From contig NZ_LT960614.1 in assembly GCF_900231165.1 (NCBI RefSeq), positions 618,550 to 682,549 of the forward strand: 64,000 nt of DNA, read 5' to 3'. This stretch comes from Hartmannibacter diazotrophicus (GTDB taxonomy: Bacteria > Pseudomonadota > Alphaproteobacteria > Rhizobiales > Pleomorphomonadaceae). The notes below the pieces were generated by a model. The model had not been told where the DNA came from. It saw only the letters and a list, made by a program, of their open reading frames with translations, and searched no databases. Of this stretch, positions 6,453 through 14,877 are shown piece after piece (the first letter of the stretch is position 1; the number at the start of each line of letters is the position of its first letter). The translations under genes were made by a program, and so were the position numbers.

Positions 6453-7547
6453 TCAGCCTCGAAAATGCTTGGAGAGCTTCAGCCCCTGGGCCTGGTAGTT
6501 CGATCCGATGCCGGAGCCGTAGAGCGTGTCGGGCCGCGCCTTCATGCGCTCGTAGACGAGGCGGCCGATGGTCTGGCCGTGTTCGAGGATGAAGGGCACC
6601 TCGCGGCTCCGCACCTCCAGCACCGCGCGCGAGCCCTTGCCGCCGGCGGCCGCATGACCGAAGCCGGGGTCGAAGAAGCCCGCGTAATGGACGCGGAATT
6701 CGCCGACGAGCGGATCGATGGCCACCATTTCGGCCGCCGTATCGGGCGGCACATGCACTGCCTCACGCGAGGCGAGGATGTAGAATTCGCCCGGATCGAG
6801 AATGAGGCTCGGCACCCCGCGCGAATGGATCGGCTCCCAGTAGTCGAGCACGTCGCAGGCGTTCTTCTTGTCGACGTCGATGACGCCGGTGTGGCGCTTG
6901 GCGCGGTAGCCGAGCAGCGAGCCAGAGCCTTCGCGCTCCAGGTCGATGGACAGCGTCAGCCCGTCCTCGAAGCGCGCCGGGTCGGTGTCGACGAGCGGCG
7001 TCTTGTTGTGGAGATCGGCAAGCTCCTCGTCGGTGAGGATCGACGATCCGGTCCGGAAGCGCACCTGCGACAGCCGGGAACCGGTGCGCACCAGCACGGG
7101 GAAGGTGCGCGGAGAGATCTCGACGTAGAGCCCGCCGCGATAGCCGCCGGAGATCGTGTCGAAGGCCTCGCCGCCGTCGGTGATGACGCGGGTGAAGACG
7201 TCGAGCCGGCCGGTCGAACTCTTCGGGTTGGCGGAGGCGGCGATATGGTCGGGCAGGGCGAAGGTTTCCAGCACCGGCACGAGATAGACGCAGCCCGTCT
7301 CCAGCACCGCGCCTTCGGAAAGGTCGATGGTGTGGAGCCTCAGGTTGTCGAGCTTGGCCTCGACGGATGAATGCGGCCCGGGCAGGAAACTTGCGCGCAG
7401 GCGATGGGCGACCGCGCCGAGCCGGAGATCGATGCTCGCGGGCTGGATCTGGTCGGGATCGAACGGCCGGTCGGCCGTGATGCCGCCGGCGTCCGCCATC
7501 GCCCTGATTTCCTGTGAGGGCAGGATGCCCACGTCATACGCCGTCAT
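6453..7547 (-). CDS. dcd: 2'-deoxycytidine 5'-triphosphate deaminase, double-domain form
   Basis: Deaminates dCTP to dUTP in thymidylate synthesis. At 364 residues it is about twice the usual Dcd length (about 190) and appears to be two dUTPase-fold halves in tandem. The first half carries the substrate-loop motif SSTGRLDVF; the second carries FDPGFGHA and LEVRSREVPF, the region where Dcd places its catalytic glutamate. This long form occurs in other alphaproteobacteria. The ATG at 7547 is chosen because the 32 codons upstream are unrelated to the family. It is downstream of the YigZ gene on the same strand, separated by a REP-like hairpin. Confidence 0.85.
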   Translation of the reverse strand: MTAYDVGILPSQEIRAMADAGGITADRPFDPDQIQPASIDLRLGAVAHRLRASFLPGPHSSVEAKLDNLRLHTIDLSEGAVLETGCVYLVPVLETFALPDHIAASANPKSSTGRLDVFTRVITDGGEAFDTISGGYRGGLYVEISPRTFPVLVRTGSRLSQVRFRTGSSILTDEELADLHNKTPLVDTDPARFEDGLTLSIDLEREGSGSLLGYRAKRHTGVIDVDKKNACDVLDYWEPIHSRGVPSLILDPGEFYILASREAVHVPPDTAAEMVAIDPLVGEFRVHYAGFFDPGFGHAAAGGKGSRAVLEVRSREVPFILEHGQTIGRLVYERMKARPDTLYGSGIGSNYQAQGLKLSKHFRG

Positions 7548-7687
7548 GTGCTGGGTCCGCTTGGGAAATGTCTGGGAGAGCAATAGGGGGAAAGTGGCTC
7601 GAAATAAAGGGAATGCTTGATCGAGAAGAGGGCGCCGCCACACTGCGTGAAGCGAATGCCGTAAATCCGCGCAAATCTCCGTTGGCC

Positions 7688-7713
7688 GTCATTCCCGCGA
7701 AAGCGGGAATGAC
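7688..7713. repeat. REP-like perfect hairpin
   Basis: GTCATTCCCGC-GAAA-GCGGGAATGAC forms a perfect 11-bp stem with a GNRA-type GAAA loop. Sequences with this CATTCCCGCGAAAGCGGGAATG core are common dispersed palindromes in proteobacterial intergenic DNA. Only one copy was noticed in this window. No T run follows, so terminator function is uncertain. Confidence 0.6.
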
Positions 7714-7756
7714 GATATTCGAAGATTGAGAAAAGGCGGCAATGGCGAGCCGGAAG

Positions 7757-8107
7757 TTATTTTAACTGCTCGATATAGGTCCTGACCGCCGACTGCACAT
7801 GCCGGAATCGGTCGCCGCCAAGGTGCTTGCCGCCGAACCAGCGCGTCACGACGACGATGTGGTCGGTCAGTCCCTCGCGTTCCAGCATTTTCAGGATGAT
7901 CATGCCGGCACCGCTTTCGCCGTCATCTTGTCTGATCTGGCCTTCGGCGCAGATGAGCGCCCAGCTGTTGTGGGTCGCCTTGGCGAATTTCTTGGTCTTC
8001 TTCAGGTCTTCGACAAAGGCCCGGGCCTCGTCGGAGGATCGGCACGGACCGCCGGAGACGGCATATTTCGAGCCGCGGTCGGAGATGATGTTGTCGAGAA
8101 TGACCAT
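7757..8107 (-). CDS. YigZ/IMPACT family protein (UPF0029)
   Basis: A 116-residue protein matching the N-terminal UPF0029 domain of YigZ/IMPACT proteins: SKYAVSGGPCRSSDEARAFV early, a central GQIRQDDGESGAGM turn and the hallmark VVVTRWFGGKHLGG near residues 85-98. Human/yeast IMPACT modulates translation control via GCN1; the bacterial role is not settled. The start ATG 8107 is preferred over an upstream TTG at 8143, though the ribosome site is weak for both. It lacks the second domain of E. coli YigZ. Confidence 0.8.
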   Translation of the reverse strand: MVILDNIISDRGSKYAVSGGPCRSSDEARAFVEDLKKTKKFAKATHNSWALICAEGQIRQDDGESGAGMIILKMLEREGLTDHIVVVTRWFGGKHLGGDRFRHVQSAVRTYIEQLK

Positions 8108-8168
8108 AGGGAGGGTGTAAGCGATTGCTCGGCGCAATGCCAAGGCAAGAATCCGCGCTGAGGGACAG

Positions 8169-8206
8169 CGCGGAAGGGCAGGAGTGAGGGCTCATGCCCT
8201 TCCGCG
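8169..8206. repeat. 12-bp perfect inverted repeat in the YigZ/LysR divergent region
   Basis: CGCGGAAGGGCA at 8169-8180 is repeated in reverse complement at 8195-8206 with a 14-base loop. It sits between two divergently read genes and has no adjacent T run. It could be an operator or a leader hairpin. Confidence 0.5.
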
Positions 8207-8389
8207 GGACGTTGACCTGCTTCGGTCTGTCCGCAGATGCCGCCCGGCGTCATCTGCAATGAGAACCCGTCCGATAGTCTTGGAAACCGGACAGCTGTGC
8301 TTTCGGGACACGGGAAAGACTAGCAGCGGTAGCCTTTATTCAAAAACTTTAATTTGACATGGAACTGATAGGGATTTGCTATAGATCGC

Positions 8390-9331
8390 ATGAACCTCAA
8401 TCAGCTCCGCTTCGTGAGCGCCCTTGCTCAGCACGGATCCTTCACGAAAGCCGCGTCGGCCTGTGCCGTCACGCAGCCGACGCTGTCGAACGCGATCGCG
8501 CTTCTGGAAGAGGAACTCGGCCAGAAGCTCTTCGTGCGCACGACGCGCAAGGTGACGCTGACGGCTTTCGGCGCCAACCTGCTGCCGGATATCGAGCGGG
8601 TGATTGCCGCCCAGCAGGCTCTGGTACAGCGGGCGGCGGCATTCCTCTCGCCGCAGAAGCGGCTGATCCGCATCGGCACTTCGCCGCTGCTCGACGCGCG
8701 CTTTCTCAATCTCCTGATTGAGCCCTTCCGGACCGCCGCGCCCGAGACCGACCTCATCTTCTATGAAATGAACATGGCCGATCTCAATCGCATGCTCGAC
8801 AAGGAGGAACTGGACTTCGTCTTCGGCGTCGTGGAGCCGCAGAAGGAGCAGCGCCAGAGCACGTTCCTTTATCGCGAGCCCTTGCTCTACGTTCCGAGAG
8901 GCAAGGAAAAGCGGCCGCAACAGCAGGACGCCGTCGTTCGCTTCGACGAGATCGCCGGCGAGACCTTCGTTCTGGTGCCCGATGCCTGCGGGCTGACCCG
9001 TACGATCCGCCATCTCTTCCGCAGCCACCGGCGCGCGCTCAACGAATATTCCGGCGAGGCGCTGAGCTACCAGGTTCTGGAGCAATGGGCGGCCCTCGGG
9101 ATCGGCGCCGCGATCCTGCCGAAGTCGAAGCTGACCGCCGACAGCGACGGCGGCATGCGGATCATCGACAAGCTCGGGCAGGAAGTGCTGATCAACTTCG
9201 AGGCGGTCTGGAACCGCGGTTCCGGCCGGGTGGGGCACCTCGGCGAATTCGCCAAATATTTGCGCGAGATTGTTCCGGCGGTGGCGAACGGCCTTGCCGA
9301 CCGGCCGAAGGGTGGCCAGCTCCCGTCCTGA
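8390..9331 (+). CDS. LysR-family transcriptional regulator
   Basis: A 313-residue one-component regulator. Residues 1-60 are the LysR winged helix (FTKAASACAVTQPTLSNAI, then EEELGQKLFVRTTRKVTLT). Residues about 90-295 are the periplasmic-binding-like effector domain (LIRIGTSPLLDARFLNLL onwards). The target and inducer are unknown. It stands alone and ends in a clear terminator; the divergent neighbour across 280 bases is the YigZ gene, a possible but untested target. Confidence 0.9.
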   Translation: MNLNQLRFVSALAQHGSFTKAASACAVTQPTLSNAIALLEEELGQKLFVRTTRKVTLTAFGANLLPDIERVIAAQQALVQRAAAFLSPQKRLIRIGTSPLLDARFLNLLIEPFRTAAPETDLIFYEMNMADLNRMLDKEELDFVFGVVEPQKEQRQSTFLYREPLLYVPRGKEKRPQQQDAVVRFDEIAGETFVLVPDACGLTRTIRHLFRSHRRALNEYSGEALSYQVLEQWAALGIGAAILPKSKLTADSDGGMRIIDKLGQEVLINFEAVWNRGSGRVGHLGEFAKYLREIVPAVANGLADRPKGGQLPS

Positions 9332-9352
9332 TCCTTCTTTCCGGCAAACGCC

Positions 9353-9392
9353 AAAAGGCCCGCCCCGGTGATGCGGAGACGGGCCTTTCGTT
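9353..9392 (+). terminator. Intrinsic terminator after the LysR gene
   Basis: AAAGGCCCG near 9354 pairs with CGGGCCTTT near 9380, followed by a T-rich tail (TCGTTTGTCTT). It also faces the end of the minus-strand membrane gene and could act both ways. Confidence 0.8.
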
Positions 9393-9418
9393 TGTCTTGA
9401 AGTCCTCGCCGGAGCACA

Positions 9419-10078
9419 TCAGACGGCTTCCGCCACGCCGATCACGCCGACCGTGACGAGGCTGAGCGCCCAGACGACGTCGAGGTTGAACCAGCTCTGG
9501 GACAGGAATTTCAGGCCCAGCCAGAAATAGACGGCGGCGGCGATGATGCCGCCGGCCGTGACCATGGCCAGCGTGTGAACCCCGGCAACCGCGAAGGCCT
9601 GCAGGGCGTTGGCGCCCATCAGGGTCGCGGCCGCCTCGTGGCCGGCGTCGCCCGGCACCGCCGTGCAGAGCCCGAGATAGATCGGGACCAGCATCAGCGC
9701 CGCGCCATGGGCGATGGCGACCAGGAAGGACCAGAGCACCAGCCGGGACGGCGGCACCCGGGCGAGAAAGCGCGGATGCCGCCGGTAAACGAGCAGGAAA
9801 AGCCCGAGCACGAGGACGAAGATCCCGGCGCCGATCTTGATCGGGCGCTCCCAGTCGAGGAGCGTCGTCATCACAGAGAAGGGCGTCAGGATCGCGGCCA
9901 TGGCGAGGAAATGGCCTGCCCCGAGGGCGAGGAAGGCCGTGGCCAGCGCCATCCGCCGGCGCTCCATCAGGGCGGCCGAGACCGCGAGCGGCCACCCCAT
10001 GCCGGGGTTGACGCCGTGATAGATGCCGGAGGCCACGACGGCCCACCAGAGGGCCGCCTCGGGATGCGTCGCGATCAT
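9419..10078 (-). CDS. Integral membrane protein next to methanethiol oxidase
   Basis: A 219-residue polytopic protein with about six or seven hydrophobic segments and short polar loops (for example YRRHPRFLARVPPSR between two of them). I do not recognise a characterised family. The GHFLAM and AHGAALMLVP segments place histidines within or next to membrane helices, which is compatible with metal or small-molecule transport, but this is inference. The start ATG 10078 lies only 7 bases after the stop of the methanethiol oxidase gene, so the two are almost certainly co-transcribed and probably linked in volatile sulfur or metal handling. Confidence 0.7.
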   Translation of the reverse strand: MIATHPEAALWWAVVASGIYHGVNPGMGWPLAVSAALMERRRMALATAFLALGAGHFLAMAAILTPFSVMTTLLDWERPIKIGAGIFVLVLGLFLLVYRRHPRFLARVPPSRLVLWSFLVAIAHGAALMLVPIYLGLCTAVPGDAGHEAAATLMGANALQAFAVAGVHTLAMVTAGGIIAAAVYFWLGLKFLSQSWFNLDVVWALSLVTVGVIGVAEAV

Positions 10079-10085
10079 CGCGCTG

Positions 10086-11489
10086 TCAGGCCGAGGGATA
10101 GCAGAAGCTGTCCGTCGAACAGTCGCCGCCCTCAAGCCGGATCTGGTGCGACCGGTAGCCCTTCGGGAAGTCGACGAAGAAGTTCGGGTCGAGCGTGAGC
10201 CCGCCGTTCGCGCCGACGTCGGCCTTCACCATCGCCGCCGGAACGCCCGCCGGATAGAACTGGTCGTCCCAGGTCGAATAGAGCGAGTTGGTCCAGTAGA
10301 CATGCTTGCCGTTGCGGCTGATTTCCAGCATCTGCGGCCCGCCGGCAAAGGGCTTGCCGCTCGGGTGCGCCGTTCGCCGGACGATGCCGCCGATGTGGAC
10401 GGAGCCGGCCAGCACAGGCTTCATCGGGTCGCTCACGTCATACTGGCGCAATTCGCCCGTGCCCCAGCAGGCGACATAGAGGAAGCGGTCGTCGAGGCTG
10501 AGGTCGATGTCGGTGACGAGCGGCGGAACGGCCGAAAAGCCCTTGAGAAGGTCGGGCAGGTCCGCCGGGTCGGCGGGCTCGGGCGGAATGGTGATCGTCT
10601 TTTCGGCGTGGAACTTGCCGCTCTCGTCGCGCCACCAGGTCCAGATCGAGCCTTCCAGGTTCGTCGTGTCGACGACGACGCCGCAGAAACCGTATTGCTT
10701 GATCGGATCGTGGGCGGGCCGCACTTCGAGCGCCATCTGGTGGTTGGCGCCGAGATCGATCGTCTGGATGTTCTTGCGGGCGGCCAGATCCCAGAAGTGA
10801 ATGCTGTGGCCGTATTTGTTGGAGAGCAGGTCTTCCGGCACGATGCCGTTCTCGTATTGCGGCGGCAGGCCCCATTCGCTGCTCACCATGTAGTTGCGCG
10901 GCAGGTTCCACCAGAAATCATACTGCTTGTCCTGCACGCCGCGGTCCATCTCGTAGCGGCCGACGACGTCGAAGGTCTCGCAGTCCATGATGAAGATGCC
11001 GGGAGGTCCGTCGGTGCCGTCCGCGCCGCCGCCACCGAGCGTCGAGACATAGATGCCCTCCGGGCCGCAGTGGACGGTGTGCGGGCGCGAGTAGCCGGTC
11101 TTGGAGAAGATTTCCTCCGGCTCGATGATCTTGTGGATCTTGGCCGCCTTCGGCCCACCCTTCACGTCGATGACATAGATGCGCGATGAGCGGATGCCGG
11201 GGATGATGAGATAGCGCCGCTCCAGAAAGGCATGGCCCGAGAGCGGCGAGAGGGCGGACGAGCAGGCGTTCCAGCCAAAATGGTGAAACTCGTCGCCGGT
11301 GTAGGGCATGATCACCTGATGGACGATCTTGCCATAGTCCGGCGATGCCGGATCGACGTCGACCACGGCAAGCCCGTCGGGCTGCGAGCCGTCGGGGCTC
11401 AGCATCAGGGTATAGGCCAGCGTCTCGGCCGGCGCCTCCATCGCAAGTTTCGGCGACGCGTGGAATGTCGGGTCTGGTCTGACGGTCAT
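10086..11489 (-). CDS. Methanethiol oxidase / selenium-binding protein (SBP56 family)
   Basis: A 467-residue protein matching SBP56. It has the conserved SPDG, HHFGWNACSSAL, PHTVHCGPEGIYVS, SSEWGLP and FWDLAARK segments and a long run of beta-propeller repeats. Bacterial members (MtoX) oxidise methanethiol to formaldehyde, hydrogen sulfide and hydrogen peroxide and bind copper; several histidines seen here are candidate ligands. No signal peptide is visible, whereas characterised MtoX proteins are periplasmic. It is divergent from the SAM-II-controlled metZ-type gene and overlaps operon-style with a membrane protein, so the locus joins methionine synthesis and methanethiol breakdown. Confidence 0.88.
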   Translation of the reverse strand: MTVRPDPTFHASPKLAMEAPAETLAYTLMLSPDGSQPDGLAVVDVDPASPDYGKIVHQVIMPYTGDEFHHFGWNACSSALSPLSGHAFLERRYLIIPGIRSSRIYVIDVKGGPKAAKIHKIIEPEEIFSKTGYSRPHTVHCGPEGIYVSTLGGGGADGTDGPPGIFIMDCETFDVVGRYEMDRGVQDKQYDFWWNLPRNYMVSSEWGLPPQYENGIVPEDLLSNKYGHSIHFWDLAARKNIQTIDLGANHQMALEVRPAHDPIKQYGFCGVVVDTTNLEGSIWTWWRDESGKFHAEKTITIPPEPADPADLPDLLKGFSAVPPLVTDIDLSLDDRFLYVACWGTGELRQYDVSDPMKPVLAGSVHIGGIVRRTAHPSGKPFAGGPQMLEISRNGKHVYWTNSLYSTWDDQFYPAGVPAAMVKADVGANGGLTLDPNFFVDFPKGYRSHQIRLEGGDCSTDSFCYPSA

Positions 11490-11790
11490 CGGGGTATCCT
11501 CTCCCTGGCGCTGTTCTTGGCGGGGCTCTGGGCGGCCCTTCGCAACGCCGTCCGACGCGCCTGTCGTTTGCCGTCATTGATCGGAATTGCCGGCGCCCTG
11601 TTCGGGCAGGCGGCCGGTCCGGCGGCTTATGAGACGTTGCTGAAATACACGCTAGTGGAGGTTGCCGGTCGGCTCAAATTGGAAATCTAAATCGTTTATA
11701 TTCAAGATTTCTATAAATCGAATTCGATATTCCGAAAGCCTATGAAAGCCGTGGCATTGACGGGCCGGGGTCATGGGTCTATCAAGAACC

Positions 11791-11849
11791 ATCGCGTGGT
11801 CATTTGAGCCGGCCGGCTTGCCGCCACGTTAAACAATGGGCTAAAAAGG
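11791..11849 (+). promoter_or_regulatory. SAM-II riboswitch (SAM_alpha)
   Basis: The conserved SAM-II core is present nearly in full: CGTGG of P1, then ATTTGAGCCGGC, then CCACGTTAAACAA, then GGGCTAAAAAGG. P1 pairs CGTGG with CCACG, and the loop GAGCC pairs with GGGCT to make the pseudoknot. It lies about 120 bases upstream of the O-succinylhomoserine sulfhydrylase gene, the classic position in alphaproteobacteria. S-adenosylmethionine binding is expected to shut expression down. Confidence 0.93.
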
Positions 11850-11885
11850 TCGGGTGGGCGCGGAACCAAGTCCGTGGCTCTGTCG

Positions 11886-11917
11886 AACCCGGACCGGCTT
11901 TGCCCTCCGGGTTTTTT
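11886..11917 (+). terminator. Rho-independent terminator between SAM-II aptamer and metZ-type gene
   Basis: AACCCGGA (11886-11893) pairs perfectly with TCCGGGTT and runs into TTTTTT. It sits 36 bases after the aptamer and about 50 bases before the start codon, so the riboswitch probably acts at least partly by transcription termination. A second CGTGG at about 11873 could compete for the P1 strand, a possible switching element (inference). Confidence 0.75.
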
Positions 11918-11969
11918 CATGCCCGCGTGCCTGCATCCCCTGGGTTCGCGGCTATCTGGATCGATGCTC

Positions 11970-13175
11970 ATGACAGACCGCGCTCTTCATCCCGACACTC
12001 TTCTTGTCCACGGCGGCACGTTGCGCTCACAGTTCGGCGAGACCTCCGAGGCGCTCTTCCTGACGCAGGGCTATGTCTATGACAGCGCCGAGCAGGCCGA
12101 AGCCCGCTTCACCGGCGACGATCCCGGTTACCAGTATTCGCGGTTCTCGAACCCGACCGTGACCATGTTCGAGGAGCGCATGTGCCTGCTGGAAGGCGCC
12201 GAGGCCGCGCGCGCGACGGCGACCGGCATGGCGGCGGTGACGGCGGCGATGCTTTGCCAGGTGAAGGCCGGCGACCATGTGGTGGCGGCGAAAGCCCTCT
12301 TCGGCTCCTGTCGCTACATCGTCGAGAACCTTCTGCCGCGCTTCGGCGTGGAATCGACCCTTGTCGACGGCGCGGATCTTGACCAGTGGAAGGCGGCGAT
12401 GCGTCCCAACACGGTCGCCTGCCTGATCGAGAGCCCGACCAATCCGACGCTGGAACTGGTCGACATTGCCGCCGTTGCCGAGATTGCCCATGCAGCCGGC
12501 GCGAGGCTTGTGGTCGACAATGTCTTCGCCACGCCGATGTTCCAGAAGCCCATGCAGCTCGGAGCCGACGTGGTCGTCTATTCGGCGACGAAGCACATCG
12601 ACGGGCAAGGGCGCTGCCTCGGCGGTGTCGTGCTGTGCAGCGAGGAGTTCCTCAACGATCACCTCCAGACCTATATCCGCCAGACCGGCCCCTCCATGAG
12701 TCCCTTCAACGCCTGGGTCCTCCTCAAGGGCCTTGAGACGCTGGGTCTCCGCGTTGAGCGCCAGTCCGCGAGCGCGGCGATCATCGCCGATGCTCTTGCC
12801 GCTCATCCGGCGATTGCCAAGGTTCTTTATCCGGGCAGGGCTGATCACCCCCAGGCCGATCTGGTCAAGCGCCAGATGACGTCGGGCTCCACGCTGGTGG
12901 CCTTCGAGGTGAAGGGCGGCAAGGCTGCTGCCTTCGCCGTCTCCAACGCCCTGAAGCTGATCCGGATTTCCAACAATCTTGGTGATGCCAAGAGCCTCAT
13001 CACCCATCCGGCGACGACAACGCACCAGCGCCTTACCGAGGAAGCGCGCGCCGAACTCGGCATCGGGCCGGGCCTCCTGCGGCTTTCGGTCGGCCTTGAG
13101 CATCCCGACGATCTCGTCGCCGACCTGACGGCGGCGCTGGACGCGGCTTCCGGGGCCCGTGCCGCCGCCGAGTGA
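11970..13175 (+). CDS. metZ: O-succinylhomoserine sulfhydrylase (PLP, Cys/Met metabolism family)
   Basis: Makes homocysteine from O-succinylhomoserine (or the acetyl ester) and sulfide, in direct sulfhydrylation. The 401 residues carry the family landmarks: SNPT near 55, the YSATKH motif with the Schiff-base lysine near 207, and the C-terminal SLGDAKSLI-type segment (NLGDAKSLITHPATTTH). The upstream frame reaching 11874 overlaps the terminator and is not translated as protein; ATG 11970 (or 11964) fits the family start. Controlled by the SAM-II riboswitch and terminator just upstream. The exact acyl donor cannot be told from sequence. Confidence 0.92.
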   Translation: MTDRALHPDTLLVHGGTLRSQFGETSEALFLTQGYVYDSAEQAEARFTGDDPGYQYSRFSNPTVTMFEERMCLLEGAEAARATATGMAAVTAAMLCQVKAGDHVVAAKALFGSCRYIVENLLPRFGVESTLVDGADLDQWKAAMRPNTVACLIESPTNPTLELVDIAAVAEIAHAAGARLVVDNVFATPMFQKPMQLGADVVVYSATKHIDGQGRCLGGVVLCSEEFLNDHLQTYIRQTGPSMSPFNAWVLLKGLETLGLRVERQSASAAIIADALAAHPAIAKVLYPGRADHPQADLVKRQMTSGSTLVAFEVKGGKAAAFAVSNALKLIRISNNLGDAKSLITHPATTTHQRLTEEARAELGIGPGLLRLSVGLEHPDDLVADLTAALDAASGARAAAE

Positions 13176-13235
13176 TACGCCGTTCACCCGCTCCGGCAGG
13201 CCTTCGATGGTGCCGGAGCGGGCATTGGGCTCAGA

Positions 13236-13598
13236 TCAGCGAGCGCTCACGATCGAGAGGATGACTCCGGTCGAGATCGCGACGAGCAGATAGTCGTTCC
13301 CTTCCCTGACCCAGCGATGGCCATGCCTCGGCACGCCCAGACCGTAGCGGCGCGGGTCCTTCACGATGACGCCATACCCCTTGGGCAGATGGCCGCCTTT
13401 CCTGTGCCAGGCCATGTGCGCCGGCACCTTCTTCACCTCCACTTTCTTCGTCTTGTGCACCTCGACCTTTTTCGGCTGCGGCTTGTGGTGCCGCTCCTGT
13501 TCCTGAGGCGGCAGCGGCCGTGTGTTGTCGGCGAAGGCCGGAGCCGCGGACGTTGCGATCATGGTGAAAGCGAGAAGGGCGGCAAGGTGCTTGTTCAT
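13236..13598 (-). CDS. RcnB-like periplasmic protein
   Basis: A 120-residue protein with a clear signal peptide (cleavage near AFADN, residue 24). A Lys/His-rich linker (residues 35-60) follows, then a C-terminal region ending HRWVREGNDYLLVAISTGVI. The W-x-R-x-G-x-DYLLV pattern is the hallmark of the RcnB family, named for a periplasmic factor in nickel/cobalt homeostasis. Many alphaproteobacterial paralogues have no tested role. It is monocistronic as far as can be seen. Confidence 0.78.
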   Translation of the reverse strand: MNKHLAALLAFTMIATSAAPAFADNTRPLPPQEQERHHKPQPKKVEVHKTKKVEVKKVPAHMAWHRKGGHLPKGYGVIVKDPRRYGLGVPRHGHRWVREGNDYLLVAISTGVILSIVSAR

Positions 13599-13833
13599 AT
13601 CAATTTCCCTGTGCGAGTCGTTGGACAGGGACTAAAGACCTGCGCGGCGAAAAAGATCGCCGCTCATGCGTATCAGTCTGTTGCAGAAGGCGGATCTGAT
13701 ACAGCTCTACGACAATTGGAAATGCGCGGGTTACGATTGGGTTCGGTTGCTACCTGAAAACGTGGGCCTCGCGGTGCCTGTCGCCCTTCGCACTCTCGTG
13801 GCATCATTCGGTTCAAGGACCGGGGGGTATCGA

Positions 13834-14112
13834 ATGCTGCGGCTTTTCCTGAAACGGCTGATCACCTGCCACTGGGTCGTGACCCTTGCGGTCATGTGCG
13901 CGAGCGTCATCATCTTCAGCACAGCGTCGGTGAACCTCTTCGTCATGATCAGCGGCAACCTGCGTTTTCTCGCCGAGCATGGGGTGATGGCCGTCATGGA
14001 AGGCGCGCTGCACCAGTCGCTGCAGCTCTTCGGCCTCAGCCTCGCGACGGGCGTCAGCTATGTCCTCTTCAAGGCCTGCGAGCACGTGCTGGTGGGCAAG
14101 TTGCTGTCGTGA
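13834..14112 (+). CDS. Small membrane protein, unknown function
   Basis: A 92-residue protein with two hydrophobic segments (about residues 12-40 and 65-82), separated by an amphipathic stretch. I do not recognise the family; the segment LFGLSLATGVSYVLFKACEHV could be a second transmembrane helix. ATG 13834 is preferred because a GGGGGG-type ribosome site precedes it, while the 56 codons upstream in the same frame look non-coding. It sits alone between the RcnB-like gene and a convergent phosphotransferase. Confidence 0.5.
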   Translation: MLRLFLKRLITCHWVVTLAVMCASVIIFSTASVNLFVMISGNLRFLAEHGVMAVMEGALHQSLQLFGLSLATGVSYVLFKACEHVLVGKLLS

Positions 14113-14151
14113 CGGCGATGGAGGGCTCCCGTTTGCCGCCAGAAAGCCGCT

Positions 14152-14757
14152 TCAGCCGAGATTGAGGGCTCCCGCGACGACCCGCGCGATCGCCGAGGCG
14201 AAGGTGAGGGCGGCAAAGGCCATCGCGACGACCGGGAACCAGTCGGGCAGGGCGGCCATGATCAGGAAGACGGCGATCGTCTCCGTCCCCTCGGCAAGGC
14301 CTGCCACGTAGTAGAGCGATTTCCGGCCTTGGGCGGTCGTCGTGAGCTTGCGCTTCTCCGCCATGATCGCGAAGGCGAGGAACGCTGCGCCGTTGAGATA
14401 GAAGCTCGCGAGCAGCACGGCGGCGGCCAGCGCGTTGTGGTCCGGGTCGTGGATGGCGAAGGCGAGCGGAATGAGGCCGTAGAAGGCGAAATCGAGCACG
14501 ATGTCGAGATAGCCGCCGCGATCGGTAAGATGCGTGGCCCGCGCCACCGCGCCGTCGAGCCCATCGAAGAGCCGGTTGACGGCAATCAGCAGGAAGGCGG
14601 CCCAGAAGTGGCCGAGGCAAACCGCAAGAGCCGCGCAAACGCCTGTGGCGAAGCCCGCCAGTGTCACGCCGTCGGCGGAAACGCCCCGCGCCGCGAGGGC
14701 CGCGCCGAGGCGGTTGATTGGCGGGTCGATCAGCGGGCGGAGCCTGGAATCGAACAT
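14152..14757 (-). CDS. CDP-alcohol phosphatidyltransferase family enzyme
   Basis: A 201-residue membrane enzyme that joins a CDP-activated lipid or alcohol to a second alcohol. The signature D-x2-D-G-x2-A-R-x8-G-x3-D-x3-D is visible as FDGLDGAVARATHLTDRGG followed by YLDIVLD. About six hydrophobic segments follow. The substrate is not evident; it is not an obvious PgsA or Pcs. ATG 14757 is chosen because upstream codons are non-homologous and overlap the divergent apaG start region. Confidence 0.85.
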   Translation of the reverse strand: MFDSRLRPLIDPPINRLGAALAARGVSADGVTLAGFATGVCAALAVCLGHFWAAFLLIAVNRLFDGLDGAVARATHLTDRGGYLDIVLDFAFYGLIPLAFAIHDPDHNALAAAVLLASFYLNGAAFLAFAIMAEKRKLTTTAQGRKSLYYVAGLAEGTETIAVFLIMAALPDWFPVVAMAFAALTFASAIARVVAGALNLG

Positions 14758-14877
14758 GCGTCGTTTCGGTGCCTCGGTTTGGACGGCTTTCCGCGGGAAT
14801 CCCGGAGGCGCCATTTTCCGGAGTTGACGAGCCGAAGCAAGCCGCCATATTTCCGTTCTTGATGAAGGAGGCGGCCA

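Noticed and set aside
7688-7713. CRISPR repeat
   Set aside because: Single copy, no regularly spaced repeats; no CRISPR array or cas gene seen in the window.
11874-11969. N-terminal extension of the metZ-type protein
   Set aside because: It would translate through the terminator hairpin and has no family similarity; ATG 11970 fits.
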